Notes under the pieces: model-generated | The model's input: the letters and a program-made list of their open reading frames with translations, nothing else | The model's database searches: none | Told to the model about the DNA's origin: nothing | Shown here: positions 37,855 through 49,800 of the stretch, piece after piece | Numbering within the stretch: position 1 is the first letter of the stretch | Layout: each line of letters opens with the position of its first letter | Program-made: the position numbers and the translations under genes | Origin: Sphingorhabdus sp. Alg231-15 | GTDB lineage: Bacteria; Pseudomonadota; Alphaproteobacteria; Sphingomonadales; Sphingomonadaceae | DNA: 64,000 bases | Direction of reading: 5' to 3' | NCBI RefSeq assembly: GCF_900149705.1 | Contig: NZ_LT703001.1 | Span: 2,046,001 to 2,110,000 of the forward strand

Positions 37855-40005
37855 CTAGTTGCTTAAAGAGGCCTCGCTTCTAAACAGGCGCGTTACTTTG
37901 TCGAGCAAACCGCCCGCAACCGATCGGCCGGTTGCCGCGATTTCCACGCTGCCCGGGGTGAGCTGTAAAGCAGCGCCATCCTTATATACCTTTTTCGAAG
38001 CGATCAGACGGACACGGTAAAGCGCCGAACGGGGCCGCAAGATATTCTCGTCCTTATCCGAAGCAATTGGTCCGCCATTGACCGAGGCCAGTATCGGCTG
38101 ATCAATTCTCTCTACCGCATTGGTCGATTTCTCTACCAGCTTGGCTGCCCGAGATGCCTGCACCGGATCATCCGGAACAAAGCGGCCACGCGCATCTTTG
38201 GAAATACGCCAGATATCGTCTTCACTGACATAGGCCTGAATATCATAGTCATCGGATGTGACGATATAGGCAATAGCCTCCGCCCCACCGAGCCAACGCC
38301 CGCTGTGAATATCCGGTGACAAGTCGGTGACGATCCCTGCAATCGGCGCGCGCAGTATCAGGCGCTCGCTACGCAGCTCAAGACCGCTGAGCTGATCTTG
38401 CTCTTGCTTGAGCTCCCGTTCAAGAACCATGCGATTGGACAGGTCAATCTCATCCGCCGCCCCGCGGCCAAATTGCAGTTGCAGATTGGCGATTTTGACC
38501 TTCGTCGACGCAATCGACTGCTCCAGCTCCGGGGCAGAAAGTTGAAGCAGCGGCTCGCCCGCCGCAACCCTTTGACCATTCTCGACAAACAGCTTTTCAA
38601 CCTTACCAGGATCACCCGCGACAATCGGAGATGCGCCAATCGGTGTCAGTACCGCTGGCGCGCTGATATGCCGGTCAAGCGGCAACAAGCAGAGCAGCAG
38701 CGCTATACCGCTTCCGATCAGCAACAGGCGGGTCCGCGACGTCGCCAATATCCGATCTTTCATGCTGGCCCAGACCTTGAATTCCGAGAAGACAGGACGG
38801 GCAATGAAAACCGCGATTTCAACGACGAACAGAATCACACCGAGCAGTTTGAAAAACAGCGTATAGACCAGCAGCGCGATACCGATGAACAGGAACAGGC
38901 GATAGATCCACGTCATCCACGCGTAGACAATCATCCCGCGGCGCAATCTGTCCGGCACCTGTTCGGGTGCTTCATCGCCCAAGGCGAAGAGCAGCTCACG
39001 CAGCCGCCAGCGGCCCAGGGCAAAAGCGCGTGGTTGCAGATTGGGAACGCCCAGCCAGTCGGAGAGGACATAATAACCATCAAAGCGCATGAACGGATTA
39101 AGGTTGATCGCCAGACTCATCACCCAGCTGGTGGTGGCGAGAATGAACGCAACACTGCGAAGCATACCATCGGGCAGCAGCACCCAGGCCATGGTCGCAA
39201 GCCCCGCAATCATCAACTCGACCGTGACACCAGCGCAATCGATCATCAGCCGCTGTTTGCGCGAAGTCAGCCGCCATGCACCGGATGTGTCTGTGTAGAG
39301 GACCGGCATCATCACCAGAAAACTGACCCCCATGCTCGGCACACGGCAGCCAAAGCGCGTCGCAGTATAAGCATGGCCGAGTTCATGGAGGATCTTGATG
39401 ACAAACAGTCCAAGACCATAAGCGATCAGGCCCTGCCAGCTGAAAAAATAGAGGAAGGAGGCGAGGAAGCTATCCCACTGGCGCGACACAAGAAACAGGC
39501 CGGTAAGCGCCAGCAAGGCAAAGAAGGTCAAGGCCGGATAGGACCATAGCGGCGCGACTTTATCTATCGTCCGTTCCAGAAAGGCCGCCGGTTTGACGAT
39601 CGGAATGCGGATGAAAAGATAGTTATCCAGCATCCATTTCCACCAGGCCTTTTTGGCCGTTTTCCGCTGTTCCGTAAAGCTTGCGACAGTGTCGCCCATT
39701 GGCGCTACGGTGAGGCTGTTGGACAGGGAAAAATCGACGACCTGACCAAAGGCCGTATTGATTTCTTCTTCGTCCAATCCTTCCGCGACAAGGTCATCAT
39801 TGACCTTGGCCAGATCACCGGATGCCCAGCGGGAGAGAATGCGATATTCAATTTTGCCCAATTGAAAAAACAGATGCCGCACCGGATCAAACAGAGTCCA
39901 GCTTGGTGCGCCGGTAACCAGAGCCGCGCCCGGTTCAATCCGCAACTCTTGCCTAAGTGGCGGCAATAGGGGCCGTTCCGGCTCCGCTGGTGCAGCGGCA
40001 GTCAT
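37855..40005 (-). CDS. M50-type membrane metalloprotease fused to a HlyD-like domain
   Basis: 716 residues. Order: soluble N terminus resembling PqqD (about 20-100, FDPVRHLFFQLGKIEYRIL); several membrane helices; site-2 protease motifs H207ELGH211 and NPFMRFDG with D309; more helices to about 445; then a periplasmic HlyD-like part (about 455-716) with biotinyl-lipoyl halves (GKVEKLFVENGQRVAAGEPL and LRAPIAGIVTD) around a coiled coil (about 505-555). M50 proteins cleave substrates at the membrane. Being last in the operon of the giant protein, with ATGA overlap to the adaptor gene, it may process or release that protein during export. No sequence support for an ATPase. Confidence 0.85.
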   Translation of the reverse strand: MTAAAPAEPERPLLPPLRQELRIEPGAALVTGAPSWTLFDPVRHLFFQLGKIEYRILSRWASGDLAKVNDDLVAEGLDEEEINTAFGQVVDFSLSNSLTVAPMGDTVASFTEQRKTAKKAWWKWMLDNYLFIRIPIVKPAAFLERTIDKVAPLWSYPALTFFALLALTGLFLVSRQWDSFLASFLYFFSWQGLIAYGLGLFVIKILHELGHAYTATRFGCRVPSMGVSFLVMMPVLYTDTSGAWRLTSRKQRLMIDCAGVTVELMIAGLATMAWVLLPDGMLRSVAFILATTSWVMSLAINLNPFMRFDGYYVLSDWLGVPNLQPRAFALGRWRLRELLFALGDEAPEQVPDRLRRGMIVYAWMTWIYRLFLFIGIALLVYTLFFKLLGVILFVVEIAVFIARPVFSEFKVWASMKDRILATSRTRLLLIGSGIALLLCLLPLDRHISAPAVLTPIGASPIVAGDPGKVEKLFVENGQRVAAGEPLLQLSAPELEQSIASTKVKIANLQLQFGRGAADEIDLSNRMVLERELKQEQDQLSGLELRSERLILRAPIAGIVTDLSPDIHSGRWLGGAEAIAYIVTSDDYDIQAYVSEDDIWRISKDARGRFVPDDPVQASRAAKLVEKSTNAVERIDQPILASVNGGPIASDKDENILRPRSALYRVRLIASKKVYKDGAALQLTPGSVEIAATGRSVAGGLLDKVTRLFRSEASLSN

Positions 40006-41396
40006 AGTCCGATTGTTTGTCTAAAGCTCGCTATCGGACGCTTGAGCAACGCATAGATAAGCGGCACCCACTCGCCATAAAGCTTGGCCGTGCCGCGCGA
40101 GCCAATACGCGGATTGCCGGATGTTGGCTTCGCCGTAACAGCGAAAGCCAATATGCCTTCCGCGGTCTGTCGCGCCTGATAGCTGGCATGTTCAACCTTG
40201 CCCTCAATCGCCCAGAGCGGCTGTGCATCCAGCCAGACTTTCACACGTGATCCGCGGTCCAGGGCCATCTGTTCGGCTGCGGGCAAATCGATGCGCAGCG
40301 CGATCTGCCCGGGATCAGCCACCTGCAATATCGGATCGCCGACATTGACCGCGCGCCCTTCCCAGTCGCGGCGGTCGCTGTAAATCGCCATGCCCCCGCG
40401 CGGGGCCTTGACCTGAGACAGTCCCATGACATCATTGGCAAAATTATAATCGGCTTGCGCCAGTTCATACTCCGCGCGAAGGGTAGCAATCTCGCGGGTC
40501 TCGTCATCCTTGCCAAAGGCCGTACTGGTGGACCGGTCCACCCGCGCCTTGGCCACAGCCAGTTTTTCCTGCGCGAGTTTCAATTCATTGGATAGCTTCA
40601 CATCATCAAAAGACACCAGCAACGCGCCTTCCTCGACCGCCGCATTCGGGGCCACATGGATACGCGAAATGACACCGGAAAACGGCGCTGCAACCATGAA
40701 CGGACGCGCAGCCACAACTTCTACGGGGGCCAATGCTGTCATGCGAACCGGGAAGAGCGCGATCACCAGCAGAGCGATCAATATACCGATCTTCTCTTTG
40801 CGCCCAAAGCGGCCAATGCGCTTGACCGGCTTGTCGCCGGTTAGCGCCCGCCAGCTATGCGAAACAGTCTCGGAAAGCCGTGTCAGCCGATAGCCTTCGC
40901 CTTCACGAAACGGCGTTTCTCGCATAACCAATAGTCCGCCAAACACCTTTTCCTCGCTGTCTAGCAAAGGCTGCCAGCGGCATTCACCATAAGGATATTC
41001 GGCCAGCGCTGGGTCTTCGCTCATCGCGCCGAGAGTGAAATCATGTGGCCGTTCCAGCCCGTCATTTTTCGCCAACTTGGCGATCAGTTTCTCTATCGCC
41101 TGAATCAGCGGTGCGTTGCGATCGACCGATGATATACTGGAGGCGCAGACGATATGAAAATCATCACCGATACGCGGCTGACGCGCGATAAACATCTGCT
41201 CATAGGGCAGAATGCGGCGCATTTCATTGGCGACATGATAGTGCAGTTCAGCCACACCCGGCTGGCGACGCACCTCCGCTTCAAATTGCAGCAGGCTGGC
41301 GAGCATATTGGCATCACCGGACAGCGGTGCCGCCCCCGCAGCAACGGGCAATATCGCAATCGGTGCAGGGTCGGAATCAGGAGGGCTGACGGCCAT
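40002..41396 (-). CDS. HlyD-type adaptor with N-terminal cytoplasmic GAF-like domain
   Basis: 464 residues. About 1-190 is soluble and looks like a GAF-like sensor or docking domain (LHYHVANEMRRILPYEQMFIA, then GGLLVMRETPF); a single membrane helix lies at about 205-222 (IGILIALLVIALFPVRM); after it comes a membrane-fusion part with lipoyl halves (FSGVISRIHVAPNAAVEEGA and VKAPRGGMAIYS) around a coiled coil. It would link a cytoplasmic signal or partner to the periplasmic channel. Overlaps the adaptor gene upstream by 20 bp and the M50 gene by 4 bp. Confidence 0.82.
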   Translation of the reverse strand: MAVSPPDSDPAPIAILPVAAGAAPLSGDANMLASLLQFEAEVRRQPGVAELHYHVANEMRRILPYEQMFIARQPRIGDDFHIVCASSISSVDRNAPLIQAIEKLIAKLAKNDGLERPHDFTLGAMSEDPALAEYPYGECRWQPLLDSEEKVFGGLLVMRETPFREGEGYRLTRLSETVSHSWRALTGDKPVKRIGRFGRKEKIGILIALLVIALFPVRMTALAPVEVVAARPFMVAAPFSGVISRIHVAPNAAVEEGALLVSFDDVKLSNELKLAQEKLAVAKARVDRSTSTAFGKDDETREIATLRAEYELAQADYNFANDVMGLSQVKAPRGGMAIYSDRRDWEGRAVNVGDPILQVADPGQIALRIDLPAAEQMALDRGSRVKVWLDAQPLWAIEGKVEHASYQARQTAEGILAFAVTAKPTSGNPRIGSRGTAKLYGEWVPLIYALLKRPIASFRQTIGL

Positions 41397-42351
41397 CGGC
41401 TTTTGCTGCTTCTGATTTACTCTGGGTACCGGCTGATGTTTTTTCCGCTGCGCTTTGCGCTGGCTTATCCGACGGCTTCACAAACACGCCAGAGCCGCTC
41501 ATCCCCGGCAAGACCAGGCTCTCGGTTTTGTCGACGTTGCCAGTGACACGGATAGTCTTGCTCACCGGATCAACTGACGCACCCAGCCGCGAAATCTGGC
41601 CCGTCACATCTGCACCGGTTTCATCAATCGTGAAGGTGAAATCGGCGCCCGGGCGCAGCCAGGTCAGCCAGTTGCTTGGAACGATCAGCTCGACCTCAAG
41701 ATCGCCGCCGCTCTGAATGGTCAACAGCGGCTGACCGCTGGCGGCAATCTCGCCGCGATGGGCAATCTCTTCAACAACCGTGCCGGAAAAAGGCGCATAG
41801 ACGGCACAATCCGTCAAGTTGGCCTTAATCGCATTGGCCTCTGCATTGGCTTTACCGAGATTGGCTTTTGCAACGGCGACTTCATTCTTGCCAATTGCTT
41901 CATATTGATCGAGTTCGACATTGGTCTGGTAAGTGACATTATAGGCATTGGCCGCCGCCTGCGCAGCCTTTAGCTCTGCCCGAATGGCCGAACAATCAAA
42001 TTGCGCTAGCAATGCGCCCTTGCGGAAACTGCGCCCCTTGCCAAAGGGCATGGAGGTGATCCGCGCAGTCATCCGCGACGCTATGGTCGATTCTTGCTTG
42101 GGCTTGATGACCCCGCGAACATCAGGGTCCGGCTTGGGTTCCGGTTTCTGAACCTCTGCCTCAGCCGTTTCAGTTGGTTTCTCTTCCGTGGCACTCAAGG
42201 CCGCTTCGTTGCTCGACCAATTTGGGCCATCGCCACTCGTAGCAAGGCCAATGCCGATTGCTGCAGCAATCGCAATACCGCCGCCCCAAAGCCATGGAGC
42301 CTTTGATTTTTCCCCGGTGTCCGAGGCGTCGTCCTCGGGTGCTTCACTCAT
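41377..42351 (-). CDS. HlyD/RND-type periplasmic adaptor
   Basis: 324 residues from the ATG at 42351. Short acidic cytoplasmic start, one helix (about 20-38, APWLWGGGIAIAAAIGIGLA), a Pro/Glu/Lys-rich spacer, then adaptor domains: RSFRKGALLAQFDCSAIRAE, coiled coil (about 120-170), VYAPFSGTVVEEIAHRGE, and a beta-barrel with RPGADFTFTIDETGADVTG. The C-terminal ~30 residues are low-complexity. Such adaptors normally join an RND or ABC pump to TolC; here no pump gene is present. Follows the TolC-like gene by about 23 bp. Confidence 0.85.
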   Translation of the reverse strand: MSEAPEDDASDTGEKSKAPWLWGGGIAIAAAIGIGLATSGDGPNWSSNEAALSATEEKPTETAEAEVQKPEPKPDPDVRGVIKPKQESTIASRMTARITSMPFGKGRSFRKGALLAQFDCSAIRAELKAAQAAANAYNVTYQTNVELDQYEAIGKNEVAVAKANLGKANAEANAIKANLTDCAVYAPFSGTVVEEIAHRGEIAASGQPLLTIQSGGDLEVELIVPSNWLTWLRPGADFTFTIDETGADVTGQISRLGASVDPVSKTIRVTGNVDKTESLVLPGMSGSGVFVKPSDKPAQSAAEKTSAGTQSKSEAAKADGRQPS

Positions 42352-42374
42352 CAAATATGCTTTCTGTTACTTGG

Positions 42375-43868
42375 CTATTGATCCAGTTTCATTGCCGCTT
42401 CGCGTTCCTGCCACAAACTGGTCAGGGATGCCGTCAATGTGCTGACATCCTCACGGCCTGTCAGATCCGGCGCGAAATCATCTATGCCCATAGACGCAAA
42501 AAGATTGGCATAGGCATTTTGCGCCTCGGCATAGGCTATATCATATTTCACCTCTGCCACGAGAGTGTTCATTTCCTCGCGCAGCAAGGTTTGCTGGCTC
42601 ATCGCGCCTGCCTTGTGGCCCGCGCGGATCTGATAGAGGATCTTGTCCTGCACCCGGTGCTGGTGTTCGGCGGTTTGCAATTCTTCCTGCAAATGGCCAA
42701 AGCGCGCCCGCGATACGTGGACCTGTGTCATCACTGCCATGGTCAGCGCCAGTTCCCGTTGCCGGAGCAGATCATCCTGCGCCCGCACTGCCTTTTTCTT
42801 CGGACCAAGCTTGAACAGGTTAAGCACATTCCAGCTCGCCTGCGCACCATATTGGAACCAGTTATTGTTGAACAGGAAATCGTTGGAATCGACATTCACG
42901 CCCAATATGCCCCGGAAACTTGGCAGGGCTGAAAGCAACGCGGCATCCAGTTCCTTACTGTTGATCCGCTGACGATAGCTGACTTCGCGCAGCTCGGCGC
43001 GGTTTTTCAGCGCGGTCATCATCATATCCTCGCCCGAATATTTCACCGCCGGCAAATTTTCGGTGCGATCTGGCAAGACAAGGGAGAAATTGGTGCCAGG
43101 ACGCAGGTTCATCAGGGCGGCCAACTGCGCCTTGGCCACTACCAGTTCGCGCTGCAACTTTCGGATTTCCGCCTGTATCTGGACCAGCTCGCGCTGATAA
43201 GTGAGCGCGGTCAGCGGCGCTGAAAGGCGGCGTTCTGCAAGCCGTTCACTATTGTCGAGCGTGGTGCTGACATTGCCTTCCAGTTCTTTCAGCTTGGTCA
43301 ACAGACGCTCGGCACTCACCGCGCGCCAATAGGAGGTGCGGACATCTTCAATGATCCGGTTTGCAACCTTGCGCCGGCGTTCCTGCGAAATCAGAAACTC
43401 ATCCGCTTTCTGTTGGGACCGGACATAGGACAAGCCAAAGTCGAGCACGTCCCAGCTCAGCGACAGATCGCCGGTGAAAATATCCCGCTCTGCCGAGGTT
43501 GACGGCTCCAGCGATTGGCGCCGGGTGATCAGCGATAGTGAACTGGCACCGGAGAAATTATTCCGTCCAGCATAGCCCGCATTGGCGACCAGTTGCGGCA
43601 ACATGTCATAGCGCGACAGGTTGAGCTCACGGGTCTTGAGCGCCTCTTCCATCAGCTCGACCTTATAGTCGAGATTATATTTGAGTGCCCGGGCCATCGC
43701 CTCATAAAGGTTGATCGGAGCGGTCACAGGTTCCTGATCGGCATCAACCGCGAGGATATTTTCGCGCGCGGTGGTGTCGATCTGCGTTGGTGTAAGCGGT
43801 TTGGGATTCACCGCACAGCCAGCCAGTAAGGCCAATGCCGAAATACTCAGGGTGTGTTTCATGTGCAT
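42375..43868 (-). CDS. TolC-family outer-membrane lipoprotein
   Basis: 497 residues. Lipobox LAGC at residues 15-18 gives a lipidated outer-membrane factor. Long helical segments with Ala/Glu/Arg-rich heptads in two halves (about 150-270 and 350-460) match the TolC duplicated coiled-coil tunnel; GYAGRNNFSG and NWFQYGAQASWNV look like barrel strands. ATG at 43868 or two codons later at 43862. It begins 29 bp after the giant gene, so it is probably the outer-membrane exit for that protein. Confidence 0.88.
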   Translation of the reverse strand: MHMKHTLSISALALLAGCAVNPKPLTPTQIDTTARENILAVDADQEPVTAPINLYEAMARALKYNLDYKVELMEEALKTRELNLSRYDMLPQLVANAGYAGRNNFSGASSLSLITRRQSLEPSTSAERDIFTGDLSLSWDVLDFGLSYVRSQQKADEFLISQERRRKVANRIIEDVRTSYWRAVSAERLLTKLKELEGNVSTTLDNSERLAERRLSAPLTALTYQRELVQIQAEIRKLQRELVVAKAQLAALMNLRPGTNFSLVLPDRTENLPAVKYSGEDMMMTALKNRAELREVSYRQRINSKELDAALLSALPSFRGILGVNVDSNDFLFNNNWFQYGAQASWNVLNLFKLGPKKKAVRAQDDLLRQRELALTMAVMTQVHVSRARFGHLQEELQTAEHQHRVQDKILYQIRAGHKAGAMSQQTLLREEMNTLVAEVKYDIAYAEAQNAYANLFASMGIDDFAPDLTGREDVSTLTASLTSLWQEREAAMKLDQ

Positions 43869-43897
43869 AGTCTGTTTCCCATCTAGGCCTTGCCCAT

Positions 43898-46800
43898 CTA
43901 GCTATTGAACGCAGCCAGAAGCTGCGCTGTTTCATCTGCGACACTGGCGTCTGCCATTGCCATGGCACTGCCCAGGGGCGCAGCACCGTTCATGTTCTGA
44001 GAAAGCGTGCGCTTCTCATCAATCTGGATTTCCCCGGTCGCCCCTTGGACAATAACCGGAATTTCAACGACTTGGCCATCCGCGCGGATCGCCCGTACGA
44101 TCAGGCGAACGGTTTCCGCGTCCACTGGCCGTTCGATAATCGCGAGGCCGCGAGCATCCATGCGGATCCAGCCGGGCAGCGGGCTGCCGTCGCGCGCGCG
44201 CAGCTGATATTCGACAATACGCGGATCGCTGTCGGCACCGATGTCACGGACTTCCATATAGATGACCCGATCACGGACGACCGATTCAATCATCACTTGA
44301 TCGCTGCCAGTGGATAGCTGACGCACCGAGAAGCCGGTCAGGCCTTCGACCAGGAAATCTCCGAAGCGTGGATCAAACAGGCGGTCGGCGCCAAAGCGCA
44401 AATCCCGGATCTTGTCGAGCTGATTGACAACATCATCAATCGGATTGCCATCGACATCCAGCTCACCCATTCCATTCAGCGAGCGCAATCCGTTGACCGC
44501 TGTTAGAAGCGGCCGATCACCGCCAAGGTCAGGCGTATTGTTGAGTGAGCGGAAACTATTCACCATGTCATCGATAATCAGCGGTGTTGTGATAAATTCG
44601 GTAACCGGGTCCAATGTTGTATTGAGCCGTTCGCTATCAGGATAACCGATTCCTGGATTGCCGAGCAACTCGTTCACATTGGCATTGGCCTGTGTGACTA
44701 TGACAGTCGCTGTGGATTCAACGAAGCCGCCCTGCCCGTCGCTGACAATATAGGTGATAGTCGCCACACCCTGAAACTCGGGATCTGCGAAATGCGAAAT
44801 CGTGCCGTCCGGATTGATCACCACGGTGCCGACATCAACCTTGGCGGTGAATACGCTCAGCGGATCACCATCCGGGTCACTTCCATTGGCAAGCACATCG
44901 ATAATCGTTTCTGCGCCGCCGATGCCGAAGACTTCCTCATTACCGTCAACCGGCACTTCATTGGTGTTGCGGACGGTGACCGCAACGGTCGCCGTCGAGG
45001 TGCCACCATTGCCGTCGCTGATCGTGTAAGTAATTGTATCTGTGCCAAAAAAGTCGATATTCGGTGTGTAAGTGATGGTGCCATCCGGATTGATCGTTAC
45101 CGTACCGTTGGCCGCGCTGACATTGGTTATCGTCAGCGGATCACCATCCAGATCAACATCATTGGCAAGCACCGGAATGACCACAGGCCGTTCTTCATCG
45201 GTATCAGCAATATCATTGGCCGCAACCGGCGGATCGTTGACCGGACTTACGGTGACAGTAATTGTCGCAGTGGTGAAACCGCCATTGCCGTCACTGACCT
45301 GATAGGTGATCACATCCGTACCGTTGAAATTCGGATCCGGTGTGTAAGTGATCGTTCCGTCGGGATTGATCGTCACCGTGCCATTGGGAGCTGTGGCGCT
45401 GGAAATGATCAGCGGATCACCATCAACGTCACTCGCATTATCGAGCGGCGAGAGCGTGACCGGCGTGTCTTCCGGCGTAGCAGCAACATCAGGCGTCACC
45501 ACAGGCGCATCGTTGACCGGGGTGACATCAACCGTCACGGTTGCGGTGGAGGTTCCGCCATTGCCGTCGCTGATGGTATAGGTGATCGTCGTCGGACCAT
45601 TGAAATCCGGATCGGGTGTAAAGGTGATCGTACCATCAGGATTGATAACCACCGTGCCGTTTGGTGACGTCGCGTCGGTTACCGTCAAAGGATCGCCATC
45701 GGCATCCGTATCATTGCCCAGTACAGGTATCGTGACCGGCGCATCTTCCGGTGTCGAAACCGTGTCATCATTTGCAACTGGCACATCATTGACCGGATTG
45801 ACCGTGACCGTTGCGGTTGTCGTTGCAAAGCCGCCATTGCCATCAGAAACGGTGTAGGTAATCGTGTCGGTGCCGTTGAAATTCTCGTCCGGCGTATAGG
45901 TCACCGTGCCATCAGCATTGATCACGACCGTGCCGTTAGGTGCGCTGGCCGCAGTAACGGTCAATGGATCGCCGTCGGCATCCGTATCATTATCGAGAAC
46001 GGAAACAGTCACTGGCGTGTCTTCATCGGTCTGGGCAACATCCGGCGTTGCAACCGGCGGATCGTTCACTGGATCAACCGTCAGCGTCACGGTTGCGGTC
46101 GCGGTGCCACCGTTGCCGTCACTGATTGTATAGGTGACAGTTGTCGTGCCATTGAAATCCGGATCGGGTGTGAAGGTCACCGTGCCATCGGGATTGATCG
46201 TCACCTGGCCATCAGGCGATGTCGCACCCGTTACAATCAGCGGATCGCCATCGACATCACTGTCGTTGCTGAGCACATTGAGCGTGATCGGCGTATCTTC
46301 TGGCGTCGTCGCGACATCATCTACAGCAACTGGTGCGTCGTTGATCGGATTAACAGTCACATCGACAGTGGCTGTTGCGGTGCCGCCCTGTCCATCGCTG
46401 ATCACATATGTGATTGTATCGTTGCCATTAAAGTCTGGATCGGGCGTATAGGTCACGGTGCCGTCGGCATTGATCACGACCGTGCCACTAGGTGCGCTCG
46501 CGCTGGTGACAGTCAGCGGGTCACCGTCCACATCGCTGTCATTGGCCAGCACAGGAATCGTAACCGGCACCTCTTCATCGGTCACTGTGCTATCATCGAC
46601 CGCTACTGGCGGATCGTTGACGGCGCCGACTGTGACCGTCACCGTAGCAGTGGCTGTCCCACCATTACCGTCACTGATCGTGTAGGTAATCGTGTCCGTG
46701 CCGTTGAAATCCTGATTGGGGGTATAGTCAATCGTGCCATCGGCCTGGATGACCACAGTGCCATTGGCCGCGTTGGCCGTGGTCACCGTCAGCATATCAC

Positions 46801-49800
46801 CATCGGGGTCGTTGTCATTGGCGAGCACCGGAATATTCACAGGCAAGTCTTCGGATGTTGATGCGCTGTCATTCACGGCCACAGGAGGCGGATTGGTGAT
46901 CGTCCAGGTGAAGGTGGAATCGACCGTCCCGCCATTGCCGTCATCGGCTGTGACCGTAACCGTATAGACCCCGCCATTCACCTGGCTCGCGCCGCTGTCA
47001 ATCGTGCCCGTGATCAGGCCATCAGTATCGATCGATAGACCTGCCGGCAGGCCGCTGGCAGTAAAGGTCAGCGTATCACCGTCGACATCGGAGAAATTGG
47101 CAGCGACCGAAACCGAAACCATTGCACTATCCACATCATTGCGCGGTGTAATTGGGCTCGCCACTGGTTCGTCATTAACCGCGCCGACGTTTATTTCCAC
47201 GGTTGCCGTGGACGTGCCGCCATTGCCGTCGCTAATTGTGTAGGTGATCGTATCGGGGCCATTATAGTCCGGATCAGGCACATAGTTCAAAGTCCCATCC
47301 GGATTGATCGTTACCTCACCATTGCCGGCGGTAGCCAGAGTCACGATCAACATATCGCCATCAGGATCCGTATCATTGCCAAGAACATCGATATCCAGCG
47401 GCGTGTCTTCGGTCACCGCAATCGGACCGTCATCATTGGCCACGGGTGGAGGGTTAGTGACAGTCCAACTGAAGGTGCTCGACACTGTTCCGCCATTACC
47501 ATCATCGGCCGTGATAGTGACCGAGTAGATACCGTCGCCATTTGGTCCGCCTTGAGAAGCCGAAGGATCAATCGTACCTGTGATATTACCCGCTGCGTCA
47601 ATCGACAGTCCGGGTGGAAGCCCGGTCTCGGAGAAGGTCAGCATATCTCCGTCGAGATCATCAAAGCTGCCACTGACATCAATTGCGATGACATCCGCAT
47701 CGGCATTGCCGAGCGCGGCCAGCGGCGTCACGGTCGGTGCGTCATTTTCGGCACCAACGGTCACCGTCACCGTCGATGTCGAGCTGCCGCCCTGGCCGTC
47801 GTCAATGACATAGGTGATGGTGTCCGTGCCGTTGAAATTAGCATCCGGCGTGTAGGTTAAAGTGCCATCGGCATTAATCACGACCGTGCCATTGGGTGCG
47901 GTAGCGGTTGTAACTGTCAGCGCATCGCCATCAGGATCATTGTCATTGGCGAGCACATCGATGGGTCCGGTGGCCGTATCTTCGGTCGTCGCAGCCGTAT
48001 CCGTATTTGCAGTTGGTCCGGGATTGGTGATTGTCCAGATAAAGCTCTGTATTGTCTCCAACCCGCCATCATCGGTTGCGGTAATTTCCACTTGATAGAC
48101 GCCACCATTGACCTGACTGGCATCTGCATCAATCGTGCCGGTGATCAGACCATTGGTATCGATCGACAAGCCATCTGGCAGGTTATTAGCTGAGAAGGTC
48201 AGCACGCCGCCTTCGGGATCGCTGAACAGTGGCCCGAAATCGGCGCTGACAACATCGCCATCCTCACTGTCGCGATCCGGAATGATCGTGGCATCCGGTG
48301 CATCATTGACCGGATCAATGACGATGGTGGCAACTGCCGTGGCAAATTCGCCGTTTGCATCCTCAATCGTATAGGTGACAGTCGCTGTACCATTGAAATC
48401 GGGGTCAGGCGTAAAATCGATCGTACCATCTGCCAGTATGACCGCAGTCCCGTTGGTAGCATCGGCCGAAACAATCACGATCGGCGTCATTGGGTCGCCA
48501 TCGGGATCGATATCATTGGCGAGGACATCGAGATTGATCAGCGTGTCTTCCGTGCCGACAAAATTGTCATTAATCGCCCGGGGCGGTTCGTTGGTGATTG
48601 TCCAGGTAAAGGTCGTGCTGACATTCAGTCCCGCCGCATCAGTTGCAGTCACGGTCACGGTATATTCACCGTCCGTAACATCCGAAGAGGCCGTTGCACC
48701 GGTTGTCCCTGTTACTTCACCGGTAGCCGGATCAAAGGTCAGTCCCGTCGGCAATCCGGTAACATTATAGGTCAGCGTCGCATCATCAACATCGCTAAAG
48801 GCCGATCCCAACGGGACCGTGATGGCTTCATTATTCGAGTCAAACAGGTCGGGCAGGCCAATGGTTTCCGGAGCATCATTGACGGGCGTCACCGTTACTT
48901 CGACCGTTGCAGTGGCGGTACCACCGTTGCCGTCACTGATCGTGTAGACAATCGTGTCCGTGCCATTGAAGTTCGGATCAGGCTGATAGGTCAAGGTGCC
49001 ATCTGCTTCGATCACAATAACGCCATTGCTGCTATCGGCTGAAATGACGGTCAGCATATCACCATCAGGATCGCTATCATTGGTCAGAACAGGAATGTTA
49101 ACCGATGTGTCTTCTGCCGTGGTTGCCGTGTCGTTGGCCGCAACCGGCGGCGGATTGTTCACGGTCCAGGTGAATATCGAATCAACGGTACCGCCATTGC
49201 CATCATCGGCAGTAACGGTGACAGTATAAACACCGCCATTGAGCTGGCTGGCATCGGGGTCAATCGTCCCTGTGATGACACCATTGGTGTCGATCGAAAG
49301 GCCGGCAGGCAGGCCGGTCGCGGTAAAGGTCAGTGTGTCGCCATCAAGATCTTCAAAACTGCCGCTGACATCGACCGAGACAATATCGGCATCGTCATTG
49401 GTCTGGTTGTTGAGCGGCGGGTCCGCTGTCGGTGCGTCATTCACTGGCGTCACCGTCACTTCAACAGTTGCGGTCGAAGTGCCGCCATTGCCGTCGCTAA
49501 TCTGATAGGTGATGATATCGGTGCCGTTGAAATTTTCGGCAGGTGTATAGACCAAAGTGCCATCCGGGTTGATCACCACCGTGCCATTAGGCGCTGTTGC
49601 GCTGACGACGGTCAGGGTATCACCATCAGGATCATTGTCATTGGCCAGCACCGCAATCGGTGCGCTCGGGGTGTCTTCATCGGTGGTCGCGGTATCGTTG
49701 ACAGCCGTCGGAGCCGGATTGGTGATCGTCCAGGTGAAGCTACCGTCGACGGTACCGCCATTGCCGTCATCCGCGGTGATCGTCACAGTATAGACGCCGC

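Noticed and set aside
38398-39549. 383-codon plus-strand frame opposite the M50-HlyD gene
   Set aside because: Very rich in Arg, Gln and His with no domain; it is a shadow of a well-supported minus-strand gene.
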